This document shows positions 10,843-21,544 of a stretch of DNA of 64,000 nt, one piece after another. Under the pieces are notes generated by a model that saw only the letters and a list, made by a program, of their open reading frames with translations, was not told where the DNA came from and made no database searches. Positions within the stretch are counted from its first letter, which is position 1, and every line of letters begins with the position of its first letter. This DNA comes from Polytrichum commune (taxonomy: Eukaryota; Streptophyta; Polytrichopsida; Polytrichales; Polytrichaceae): assembly GCA_950295325.1 (NCBI GenBank), contig OX485803.1, positions 48,127,554 to 48,191,553 on the forward strand, given 5' to 3'. The translations under genes were made by a program, and so were the position numbers.

Positions 10843-11147
10843 TTATAGCAATGTAGGATCCGAATGTCTTCGATTGCCTATTGTGCATCTTTATTATGCA
10901 ATATACTAATATTATTATATTTATTTAGTTTATTAAGTTTTGGAAACACAAATACAATTCTATGGTCAACGTGTCCTTATCATATTACTAATGGAATATG
11001 ACAACATGACTAATAAAAATTCATAAATATATATAATTAATGTAAACATTGTATTTAATTTAAAATGTAATCTATACATAAAAATGAATACAAAATATTG
11101 CAACATGTCTTCAATTAAACTCTACATATTTTATATTTATCTCCCTT

Positions 11148-11690
11148 ATGTATGTCTCCTTCTTACCTAGGTTTACCTACAAATTAAAATTCTACTTTAG
11201 GTGGCTTCATTTATTTGGGGGAAATGTTAAATGTATGTTACAATTCATAAGCTTCGGCAACTTGGATAAGAATTTTGTGACACTCCCGAAAACCACTTCC
11301 CGCCCCGCCCCTCTTCCAAATAATTCATTGCCTTACCATTCTTGAAGGCCTCTTCTCCACAAATCCCATATTAAGTGCGATTCATGTCCAAGGTTGAGAA
11401 TCCAATATATATGTTATTTTTCGAAGTGAAACCGACAACAAAACATGTAATCAACTTGGAAGTAAAAAAATGTATGAAATCCTCTTCACCAATGAGGTTA
11501 TAGATTTGTCACATACAATTAACAGGGTCTTTGTCATTCATAAGTGGAACCACATTAGGTTTATTATTATTGATATATTTATTTCATAGTATTTTAGTTA
11601 ATACCTTCTACTTTCACAAAGTATTAATACCCACTCAAACCCATTAAGTGTGAATATGTGTCATTACGTCTATATAATCTAAAATTAGCC
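11148..11690. repeat. Non-coding Harbinger 3' region with fold-back-repeat arm
   Basis: Matches 15520-15900 of copy B and, in part, 190-620. Includes CCGCCCCGCC, TTCTTGAAGGCC and TCCAATATATATGTT. No open frame of interest. Confidence 0.6.
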
Positions 11691-11869
11691 AAATTAAGTC
11701 CAATTGAATAAAAAATAATGCTTATGATATAAATATGTACATGACGAATGATGTGCTTAATTGCACTTGTCTGCGCTTCATTACGCTTAATTAAGTTGCA
11801 TGCACTTACTTGGACTTATTTAGGCTAAAGTAGTTCAAATGTGTATATATACTTGTAGAAACCTAGGTC

Positions 11870-12170
11870 TTGCGCCAAATTACCTTCTCAATTGATTTTT
11901 TAGACTTATTGACTCAACAAGTTTGCCCTTTGACCCAACAAGTTTGGCGCTATGCGACTAACATCACTTGGCAATTCTTTGCCAAAAGAGGTAGTCTTCG
12001 CCATCGGAAATCTTTTTCAATGTTGATTGCAATGCCTCTTTCATCGACCGTCAATCAAACCATTCACACTTTTTAGTTGTATTTGGTTCCTCTTGAGGAG
12101 CGGTCTTCCGTGAATTATTTGGCATCTACGGAACATTATGAACACGGATTATTTGATAATCTTTGATTCT
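11870..12170 (+). pseudogene. LINE fragment, zf-RVT end of a reverse transcriptase ORF
   Basis: The reading CPLTQQVWRYATNITWQF, followed by RKSFSML, is the zinc-binding segment found at the C-terminus of plant L1-type LINE ORF2 (usual pattern C-P-x-AQ-x-VW). The same block, better kept, occurs at 55905-56231. Only about 100 residues survive, with no upstream reverse transcriptase. It lies inside Harbinger copy A, between its trihelix ORF and the deletion junction. Confidence 0.6.
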
Positions 12171-12188
12171 CATTGACTAGTTTAGGAC

Positions 12189-12470
12189 TACTTGTAAACC
12201 GCCCGTGTGGTGTCACCAACAGTAGATTATGGAAACCTAGCATTATTCGTCATTCTTTGTAAGAAAATTAGGGCATTAGAGGAAAACAATGTCGCAATTA
12301 TTGTCACTTACTAAGTGATTTTTCATCCACATTTCAATCATCCATGACAAAATTTCATTACATAAATGTTTAGGATGCAAACTACACCGAAGTAAAAGTG
12401 GATGAACTAAAAGTAAGTTGGGATGACAATCAAAACATACCATATGTGACCAAATAGTGTGGTGACACAT
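12189..12470. repeat. Family 1 MITE, left end missing
   Basis: Shares TTGTAAACCGCCCGTG, GTGTCACCAACA, GTCACTTACTAAGTGAT and GTTGGGATGACAA with the complete copy at 3055-3448. The CACTAAA end on the left is missing. Confidence 0.65.
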
Positions 12471-12479
12471 TCATTTGCC

Positions 12480-13150
12480 TACAATTGGGAACTACTTGTA
12501 TTTATCTTTTCTCGGCACTTGTAACAACCTCACAATAAACAGTGCTCCAGTACGAAACCAACTCCAGAACAAAACCAGTGTTTCATACATCATGTGATGC
12601 ACAACAAACTCAATTAGGGTATCCCGAGATTCTACACGATAAAAATGAATACCTAATGAGGTCCAACATGATTATAGTATGACATTCTTTTACTTAGCCT
12701 TAGTCTATGCTACGGTTGTCATGTTAGCAATATGTGTTAACCTACACTTTCAGTTAGTTTGACCCTTAACCCCAAAAGCTTGAAGGATTTTGCACGTTGT
12801 AGTTAAGACATATGGTTAATATGTTGTAAAATGAAGGTTTGCAAGGGTAGTAATTAAGTTACAAAATCTTCTTTGCAAAGAAACCTTGTCTATGGATTAC
12901 AGTCTTGTATTGTCGAAACTCTTGGTGAACTCCATGCAAGCAATTTTATTTTGGTAATAAGGTGAACAAAATCCGAGTCTAGGAAGATTGCATAGTTTTG
13001 GGTTGACTTACTTTCAAATTAAATTAAATATTTATTATTATTTGAAGTTCTATTAAGCACATGTAGTTTAATAGCAACAAAAACTTACACCACATGTAGT
13101 TTACTACTTAAACTCGTGTACTTTACATCACAAAATACATTTTCTATGAA
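12480..13150. other. Unrecognised interior of Harbinger copy A
   Basis: No open frame, RNA gene or repeat recognised, apart from one isolated Tc1-type terminal word (CCGAGTCTA) at about 12970. Confidence 0.4.
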
Positions 13151-13159
13151 GCACATGTA

Positions 13160-13485
13160 CAATAAATATGATATTTAGTATTTGATTGTATTTAGTGTTG
13201 TTACCACCCTATCATGTTGAACACTACATTTCAATTCTTTGATAGTTAGTGTTAGACATAAATACGCCACCACCTTCCGGACTACCATGTCCCTTCTCCT
13301 TTTATCATTGTTGAATTTTTTTTCATATCCTTACTAACACTAAACTTGTGCATGTGAGGTCCATATACTATCATAGTTCAAATTTTGTGTTTGAGTTCAC
13401 AGTTAATGTTACTTGCTTTCATGTTTACGGCTAATGTTAGTTGTATTTAGTGTATCTATCACTAAATATCATATTTAGTGTAGTG
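13160..13485. mobile_element. Family 1-related MITE
   Basis: Starts with AAATATGATATTTAGTA and ends CACTAAATATCATATTTAGT before GTAGTG. The interior differs from the 3055 copy, so this is a relative sharing the terminal repeats rather than a full copy. Confidence 0.55.
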
Positions 13486-14668
13486 CACACGTAGTCTAAG
13501 TTTTGTAGAGACACTCCTTCGAAATAACTTTTACAAATAATCTCAACCCAACGTACGTAAATGCAGTTCATCAACTTTTAAGTTTGGTATATTATGCATA
13601 TTAACATTCATGTAATGAGCTTATTCATAGATGATTGGAATTCGGACGAAATATAAGTGGCGGTAGTTTCAACATTGTAAATGAATAATTTATAATTTAA
13701 CAAAAATAATGAATGGATAATAATGTTATGTTCATATTTAGGGTTGGTGACATAAGATGGGTAGTTTACAATTAGTATTGAAGAAACTAAAATGAATAAG
13801 TGAGTGCATGTAATAATAGGGGTAGTGATTCCACTTGCCGTAAAAATTGTATTCACTGTAACCCTGAACTTCTTAAGAGGCTTATTTATGGGCTTATGCA
13901 TGACTATTGAAGGTAAATTCATCACAGAGAAAGGGATCAAGAAGATGTCAGTTGCATTCCATGCAGTGAATTGATATGTCTCATTTGTGCACAATGTATT
14001 CCGCAGAGTAAGAATAAAAAAACAGAAAATATTTTAGCACGTACAATATCACAATAAGCTTTGGGGGACCAAAAGATAACCGCCCTTAGCTGTGATATTT
14101 TAGAATTTTTTTAAACAAAAAATGTTTTCACCCCGCAACCTTGGAAATTTCCAAGAGGGGGGGTGGGTGGCGGAGGGCGCAGGCAGTGGGCGGGACCGCC
14201 CAGCCTGGCGCGTCAGCCACTGCTCGGTGGGCCTGACTACCTCCCCCCCCCCCCGCCGGCCAACCGCAGGGGGCCACCTTGCGTAAGCCAGGGGGAGGCT
14301 AGTGTTGTGCACATGAGGTTTCCTCCGCCGCTTGGCCAGGCGGAGGGCGACAAAATTCATCGGGCGTTGGATGGCGGCCCTCCCTCCCCCGGCTGTGGGA
14401 GGCGGAGCGGACCGTCCGCCCCAGCCCGGAAGGGACAGATCCGCCTCCATCAGCCACGGTGATTTCCTTTACCTTTTAGGGAAATTCCTCGGGTAATTAC
14501 CCTAACCGTCTCCTAAAAAAATAGGCCCAGCTCCTTCGTAATGAGGCATAAGAAGAGCTTAGCTCACCTTAAGCTCTCACATCTTGTTTCTCACCCTCTC
14601 ATTCACTTAAGCATATTGAGGATTTAGTTGGGCGGGCCATTTACAAGTTGAGGCTCTTTATTTTTACC

Positions 14669-15481
14669 ATGGAGGAAGGGTTAGGATTTTTGGGGACCAT
14701 GGTGCTTGCATCGCCTCTAGCAAGGGAGTGGACCCATGGAGCTACGAAATACGTAGTGGAGTTGGTAAAGGAACGCATTGAGAGTTATGGCACCACGGTT
14801 TTCAAGGAACAACATTGGGAGCGGATCCGAGAGCAGGTTATAAAGGACCATCCAAGTGAGGCACGACGAACTTGGATGCAAGTTTGGGACAAGTGGGACA
14901 AGCTTAAGCGCCATTACCACAAGGAGAAGAAATTACACAACGTAACGGGCGACAATGCGGGTTCGCAATGGATTTGGTTTACTATGATTGACGAGGTTCT
15001 TTCCGGCACACCTAAGGCTGACGGTGTGCCTGGTGGTATGGACAACGGTCAGCCTGTAGGTGTGGATGATCAGCCGCCAAGTCAACCGGAAGAAGAAACA
15101 CAGCAGGTTCCGGAGGAGGAACCAGAGTCGCCAAGAACTCGAGCCTCCAATTTACCCGGAGTTAGAGGGCAACCCGTGAAGAGGAGGAAGTTGGCTAGTG
15201 ATATGACAGCCTCTTTGGATCGGTTTTGCGAATCTACTCGTAGATTCGAGGAGTTCAAGCTGGAGGCCGCCATCAAATTGCACGAGGACAATAGAAAATT
15301 AGAGTTAAAGATGTTTAAATTAACACAGGCATCGCAAGAGAGGATGGCATACCTTTTGCCAATATGCTTCAAGGCCTTAAGGAGTAGTTCTAGCAATGTA
15401 GCATCCGAATGTATTGGATTGCCTGTTTTTTTTCTTCTTATTATGCAATATAATAATAACATTATATTTCTTTACTATTAA
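14669..15481 (+). pseudogene. Harbinger ORF1, trihelix DNA-binding protein, copy B
   Basis: Same protein as at 10059-10842. The trihelix domain is intact (REWTHGATKYVVELVKERI … HWERIREQVIKDHP … WDKLKRHYHKEKK), and so are the acidic linker and the charged helix (FEEFKLEAAIKLHEDNRKLE). Two changes stand out against copy A. About 22 residues are missing from the leader (…LASP/LAREW), probably by deletion between near-identical CACCTC-type words. One T is missing from the run at about 15352 (CCTTTTGCC versus CCTTTTTGCC), so the last dozen residues are replaced by a longer out-of-frame tail. The true stop would be the TAG at about 15384-15386. The ATG at 14669 is preferred because copy A shares it. 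Confidence 0.85.
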
Positions 15482-15944
15482 AGTCTACATATTTTGTTTA
15501 TTATTTGCCTTGTGTATACCTACTTTATACCTAGTTTTGTCCAATAATGAAAGTTGTATTTTAGGTGGCTTCATTTATTTGGGTGAATTGTGAAATTTGC
15601 CAAGTAATTTGTTAAAACCACTCCCCGCCCTGCCCGTCTTCCAAAAAAACCATTATCTTCACATTCTTGAAAGTCACTTCCCCCCACATATCATATTAGG
15701 TGTGATTTGTCATCAATGGTACAAATCCAATATATATATGTTCATTTTTCAAGTGAAACTAACAAAAGAATATGTAATTACCTTGGAAACAAGAAATGTG
15801 GAAAACCCTCATCACCGCTAAGGTTTACATTTGTGACATACAATTGACAGAATCTTTGTCATTTAAAAGTAAAACTACATTAGGTTTAGGGTTTTTTATG
15901 TATTTAGGGGATTGCTATTTCCACACCTTTTTTGGCTAGATTCA

Positions 15945-16260
15945 CACCTTTTTGCCGGTTCGGTTGCCGTGTCACTGAGGCGCTATATATGAGATTCTTC
16001 ATGGTGCATCCGGACCGTTGATCCACCAAGGCCCATCCAAGGGCCTCAATGTTCCTAGGTGGCGGTGAGGTGGGGGGCGGGGGTGGTGCTTGCCACCAAG
16101 GCGGGGTGGGGCCATGGGCCTCATGTCTTTTTTGGGAAGGCCGGATTTAGGGTGGTGTCGGGCCTAGTGGCTAGGCCTGCTTATTATATAACTAGTTGGT
16201 TACCCTTACTCTACTTACTAAATAACTAGTTGGTTAGCCTTATTCTACTTATGGCATGAT
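15945..16260. repeat. Repeat arm, inverted match to 25300-25545
   Basis: GATCCACCAAGGCCCATCCA, GGGCCTCAATG and CACCAAGGCGGGGTGGG recur in reverse complement at 25300-25545. The pair could be the two ends of one 9-kb MULE-type element enclosing the SWIM-type transposase, or two unrelated copies of a dispersed repeat. The Harbinger copy B transposase would then lie inside the pair, which argues for nested insertions. Confidence 0.6.
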
Positions 16261-17440
16261 ATGACTGACTGATGATATGGTTGAAGACTAACATATTATT
16301 GGTCCATTGATAAAAACACCTTACATGTACAGTCAATAATCCTATTGTTGTGGGTCGCAATAATTTTCTAGAGCCCACACCAACTCTCATAATGCGAATT
16401 AATGTGGGGCCACATTAACTCTCAAGCACACTGACATTCTAGTCAAAATGTAGGATGGACCATATTAATTATTTAAAAATGATAAAACTTAATGTGGTGA
16501 TGATTTTATTTTATGATACATTTGTCCTATAATTAAAATCCTTATGTTGGTCGGAACTCCTTTTGAAGACTTAGGGAAACACCGAGGGTCTTGCACCCAC
16601 ATTAATTCCACCTTCACTACAAAATTTGTGTGGCCCACGTTGATTATTTCCACGGTAATATTCTACTTATACTAATAGGACTACTTAGTGTAGTGTAGAT
16701 AGCACAATGAATCCCTAAATTGGTGTGGTTCCAAAGAGGAGTTACTCACACCGAAAAGCATGTATCCAAAGAAAGAGCCCACTAAGTCCCGTCAATAGTA
16801 TGGACCAGGTAACTTGACGAGCCAAAAGACCCGAGGAAGGTTACGTCTTCTCATTATCAAGCTGTCGTATTTCTTTTTAATATGACAAATGGCGTAAAGT
16901 TGTCGTATTGTTGACGGAACACAAAAACATAAGTAACATGTGCTCTTATGTACATATATATATATATACACACACACATAACGAGATTAAGCAACATAGA
17001 TGTTATGAAATAATAACTTATAGCTTCAAACAAACACAATATTCTCAAGAATTGTTGAAATAGGAATCCAAAAATTTATGGTGTTGCCTACCCAAGTTAG
17101 CAATTGTCATCTTATATAAACTCCAAAAAGTTATAATTATACCAACAATTTCATAAACACCAAAATATAAAGAGTTGTCCAATAAGAAACTAGACAACAA
17201 TGATGCATGATTATTCCGTTTGCCATGACAATTCTACATATTTTAATTCTTAATTTCCCAAGAGGTTTATTTTGGGCTTATGGATGACTTTTGAAGGTAA
17301 ATTCATCACATGCAAAGTTGCTAAAAATATATCAGTTGTCTACAATGTAGTGAGTCATATATGACAATTTGTGCACAATGTATTCCGCATAGTCAGAGTC
17401 AAAAAATATTAAAATATTATAGCAAGTATAATATCACAAA
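16261..17440. other. Non-coding middle of Harbinger copy B
   Basis: No gene seen. Contains a short TA/CA microsatellite (16945-16978). From 17270 on it is close to copy A's 13870-14054. Confidence 0.4.
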
Positions 17441-17458
17441 ATCTTATTATATAATATA

Positions 17459-18760
17459 TCATGCATATGGGTTTCTTGCTACCCACGATTCAAAAATCTC
17501 TACTCTCATCTGTTCTCCAGCTACCTTCATCGTCTGACCATCGCCAGTCAATCTCATAGTACCTCTACGAACTCCAACGAAAGGATCCGGACGCTGGATT
17601 ACGTCCTCTGGCAATGAAATCTGTTCGGCATATATCTCACAAAATTTATGAAAAATACAACATGCGAGAATCACTATGGCAGTTTTCTCCATGTTCATAT
17701 TGAAATGCTTAAAATTTTTCTATTGATTTTTAAGTGCTCCAAATGCATGCTTAATGACAACCCTGCCCGAATTCACAGATTCATCGAACATTTTTTGGTC
17801 ATTGAACCTAGGGTCCATGACACTAGCCTTAAAAAATTTCAACAAATATGGACGGCTATGGTAGGTTGAATCTCCAAACAAGTACGGCCGAACTTCAATT
17901 GTACTGATCTATAAAATAATATATTTTTTCATAATTGCGTGTAAAGTCCAGACCATACAAATAACACAACATCATGTATTAATCCATATTTTCCTGCACA
18001 AACATTCCAAAAAAAACCTTTCCGAATTGTACACAGCTTGTATCAACACACTGTGAAATTTTATTTTATTAAAAAAATCACAAGGCATAGGAGTTAAATC
18101 CCGTTGAGGCTTAGATGACAAAAAAAATTGTGTATCATCTATGGCACCCACTACGTTAGGCAAACTGGTTTTTCACAAAACTTACGAATGGTATCGGTTA
18201 CTCTATGTCCAGTATATGCGTCAAAATATCTTCCGAACAATCCATTCTGAGAAGAAAGTACTTTGCAACAATAAGCGTGTATTTTCTAATGGTAGATTTT
18301 CCAAATTAAAATAAAATTTCATAGCCTTACAAGATAGACCATGAGCCAATCGGTATAAAACTAAGGACACATGTTTTCTAATGGGTACGGGAGACCGCAT
18401 AAACATATTAGCAGTAGAAGGTAAAAATTGGGTCAACTCCGAAACTAAATGCTCAAATGCCAAAAAAATCATATTATAACTCTTTCGTTATTTACGGTCC
18501 AATATGTTTGAAGTGGTATGTCATACATCCCCTTTAACAAGATCATAATGCACGTTTTGCTTCGGCTTGATCCAGCACAACCGTTGTAAAAAACACCGCA
18601 TCCAAGAATAAACGACGACCACAGGAAAATACCGAGCCCCAACACTACATTCCAACAAACCCAATGTTGGCCTAGTACGTGCTCTACGAAGTGGAAACGT
18701 CAAAAACACCATCATAAAGGCAAAAAAAACTAAAATGATCTCATCCTCCCTCTCCGCCAT
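17459..18760 (-). pseudogene. Harbinger transposase (DDE_Tnp_4 type), broken
   Basis: Reads from MAEREDEIILVFFAFMM at 18760 down to 17459. Family landmarks in order, over several shifted frames: the helix-turn-helix words LYRLAHG and GKSTIRKYT; VVGAIDDTQF with the first catalytic Asp (about 18150); PCDFFNKIKFHSVLIQAVYN; RPYLFGDSTYHSRPYLLKFF with the second Asp (about 17860); SGRVVIKHAFGALKN; and the ACCIFHKFCE C-terminal hallmark (17650). The third catalytic position, normally Glu in VIEHAFG, is Lys here, so the protein would be inactive even if repaired. At least four frame breaks or stops are present. Copy A lacks this ORF completely. It is convergent with the trihelix ORF at 14669. Confidence 0.88.
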
Positions 18761-18924
18761 ATTGGTTCTAACAAGAAGTCACTCCAAATCTGAATGAAGA
18801 GCTGGGCCTCAATGACCCTATTTAAGCTTTGGGTTCTCAAAAGATAACCGTCATTTAAGAATATATTTTTAAGTTTTTTTTAAAGATATTAGATTTTTCA
18901 CCCGCCACAATTTACATGGGATGA

Positions 18925-21540
18925 TTTTTGTTTCTTCACTAACATATTATGAAGTTCTCTAACATGTCATGATTGTAAGAATATGGAAGCATAAATTAAT
19001 GCATGCATATATTAATTGTATATGTTCATCTATGCAACCACTTCTTAAAGAATATGAAATACCTAATGAATCAAAATTGTGCATAATGCCAATTTTTTCG
19101 TAATTTTTGAGCCTATATTAAATTTCTATCACTTATCAAAATAAATATTGCATTTTTTATGTAATCATTGTTAATTGTCTCTTATTCATGTTGATTGTTG
19201 ATTCTATATTAGGTAACGAATATTGAGCACAAAAATTCTAATATCTTATTAACACAAGTCTGCATTCTAATGTAAAATATTATAATCAATGGTCAGTTGT
19301 TGGAACCTCCACTAATTTATTTATGTCATAGTGTGTTCCACAGTGAATGAACCATATGTGATCATAAGTCATAATGTGCTTCTCTTTTGTTCTTATTATT
19401 TAATTATTAATTCTACTTTATACTTAATTTTAAGAACATACAATAGGACACAAACTAGAATAGGAGCATTTACTTTTATTATGTATTATATTTAATACAC
19501 ATATCTTAACTTAAATTGTGATGATGAGATATGAAAAAATTTACTTTTGAAAATGATGATCACATATAAGAAGATATTAAGGTTTCAAACAATAAATTCA
19601 GTTTTTCATTTTTTATTATTTATTTCATAAATGTTTCCATTCAAGGCATATATTTAAATGATCCAATGTATTTAAAAAAAACATATCTACTAGAAATGTA
19701 ATTATGGATGGTGATCCACGATTTATTTATTTAAAATAAGCCATCAATTTCATAAACCGTAAAGTATTTAAAATTTTGACGTAATTTGAATTCAATATAA
19801 CTATGCATAAGTTAATAAAATAGATTGCACAATTCAATTTTAAAATTTCAATCATTATATATTCATTTTTCTTCAAGAATGGATAAAATTGTAATATTGT
19901 TACATATTTTTAATTATTCAAATTTAGACATTATAGCCACATAAGACCATATTCTAAGACAGGGTTGACAAAATTTTGAATGATATTCAAACTCCAATAT
20001 TAGATAAACGTAGAAAAAATTATTCTGAAAAAATTAGTGTATGATTATCAAAATTTTGAGATAAAATAAGCAACCCATAAGTTTCGAAGCCAATGGATTG
20101 GTTATTACTTATTCTTAGTTCACAAATAATATATTCGAAAATTTGAAAGTCTTATAAATACAAATATTTTAGTTAGCATTTCTAAACACCCAATTAGCTC
20201 AACTCAGATTTAATAAATTCATCAATTTAGATCCTTTTAATGTCATTATCCTACTAAAATCTAATAAAAAATAATTTAAAAATTACTATGACATCTAAAG
20301 AATTTATTATAATTTAAAAAAAAATCCATATAAGATACTTCACGAAAATGCTCATTACTTCTAATTAGATTTTTATAATAAAAAATACTAAAATGAATAA
20401 AGAAATAACTTCAATATCTATTTGGATTTATAAAAATCATAAGAAATAAACATTTTGGCAAGCCTGGTAAATCGATACTATCAATTTCGCCCAAAAAAAA
20501 TTGTCTCAGATAATAACAACATTTGGGATTCTTAAAAAACTAATTTTGTTAAAATTAAAATTTTTATAACTATTGATTCATATAAAATAAGTTAAAATAA
20601 GACCTTGCGAGAAATTGTCGTAAGCTTTTAAAGTATATATTTTTTGATCTAAAGTCACTCACTAATATGACATCTTATACAAATTAGTTTTGCTTCACCA
20701 ACAACGAAATAATGATTAGGATGCAACCTTACTATAAAAATTAAAACCATATAACCTTTATAAAATTAAATCATAAAGTTCATATTTAACATGTTTTAAT
20801 TATTTCAACATTTATATAATTTTAGATTATATAAATTATAGATGCCATCTAATGTAATTTTATTTATATATTATCTTCTATTTTTTTTACAAGTGGTTGA
20901 TATATGATCTACTATATTTTTTCTAGCCACAATTACATATTACGGGTGTAATTGAACATGAATATATTAAAATAAAAAATAAATTTGAAGATTGTACCAA
21001 ATGAATGATACAAAACAATAATATAATAAGGCTAAATATTGTGGATGTGAATTTTCAATGAAAATTGTACAACTAGTTGAAGTAGATTAGGATGTTAAGG
21101 TGTGTTAGTTTCTATCATTGGTCTTTAACTTTTGTTCATTTTTTTTACTATTTCAGATATACAATATAGTAATTTTATGACACCTATTATTTTATTGAAT
21201 TTCTTTGTTGAACTAATATTAAGTAATTTAAGTCATAACTAAAATTATTAAAATAGCACAAAACATAGGTATATGTATTTCATAATTTTTCCAAAAATAT
21301 CATTAGATTTCAAAAAGTAGCTGGACAAAATATATTTTTTCAATTTAGATATATTATTTTTTAATATAAAGATCTATAATGAACAATATACAAGCGATAA
21401 TAGGAATTCTAAAGCAACATGTGAAAAGAATATAAGATCTAAAAAGAAAGGTTCATCTTTCATCTTTATTGTATATTTGTTTACCTATGTTATAGTTGTC
21501 ATCAAATGAAAATTATATGAATTCAAAAGTAGATTGTTAG
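18925..21540. other. AT-rich non-coding tract
   Basis: Conspicuously poorer in G and C than the flanks: long runs of A/T words, no frame above 60 codons, no repeat shared with the rest of the window, no RNA gene seen. It leads directly into the decayed SWIM-type transposase, so it is probably the non-coding left part of that element or of older insertions. No terminal repeat was found. Confidence 0.5.
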
Positions 21541-21544
21541 TATT

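Larger units (their letters stand above)
9686..14139 (+). mobile_element. PIF/Harbinger element, copy A (transposase deleted)
   Basis: From about 9686 the sequence follows copy B (14300 on): GC-rich leader (GGCCAGGCGGAGGGCGAC), trihelix ORF, then the fold-back-repeat arm at 11280-11640. From 13870 to about 14054 it follows copy B's 17270-17445. It then jumps to copy B's 18826 (AAGCTTTGGG…AAAAGATAACCG) without the transposase. The junction lies at about 14054-14056. The interior between 11640 and 13870 has also gained a LINE fragment and two family 1 MITE fragments. The left end is truncated; the right end is TTTTCACCCCGCAAC at 14139. Confidence 0.75.
14140..18920 (+). mobile_element. PIF/Harbinger element, copy B (both ORFs, both broken)
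   Basis: The left end abuts copy A at a perfect 16-bp palindrome, CTTGGAAATTTCCAAG (14140-14155). It then runs through a G/C-rich leader with a run of C, the trihelix ORF on plus, a non-coding middle and a transposase pseudogene on minus, to TTTTCACCCGCCAC near 18910. The two ORFs point towards each other, a usual Harbinger layout. Sequence at 15950-16260 belongs to another repeat (see there). I could not demonstrate the expected three-base target duplication or a clean TIR at both ends. Confidence 0.75.

Noticed and set aside
13600..14000. 128-codon minus frame at 13608-13994
   Set aside because: It lies in Harbinger non-coding sequence shared with 17270-17445, where no frame is kept.
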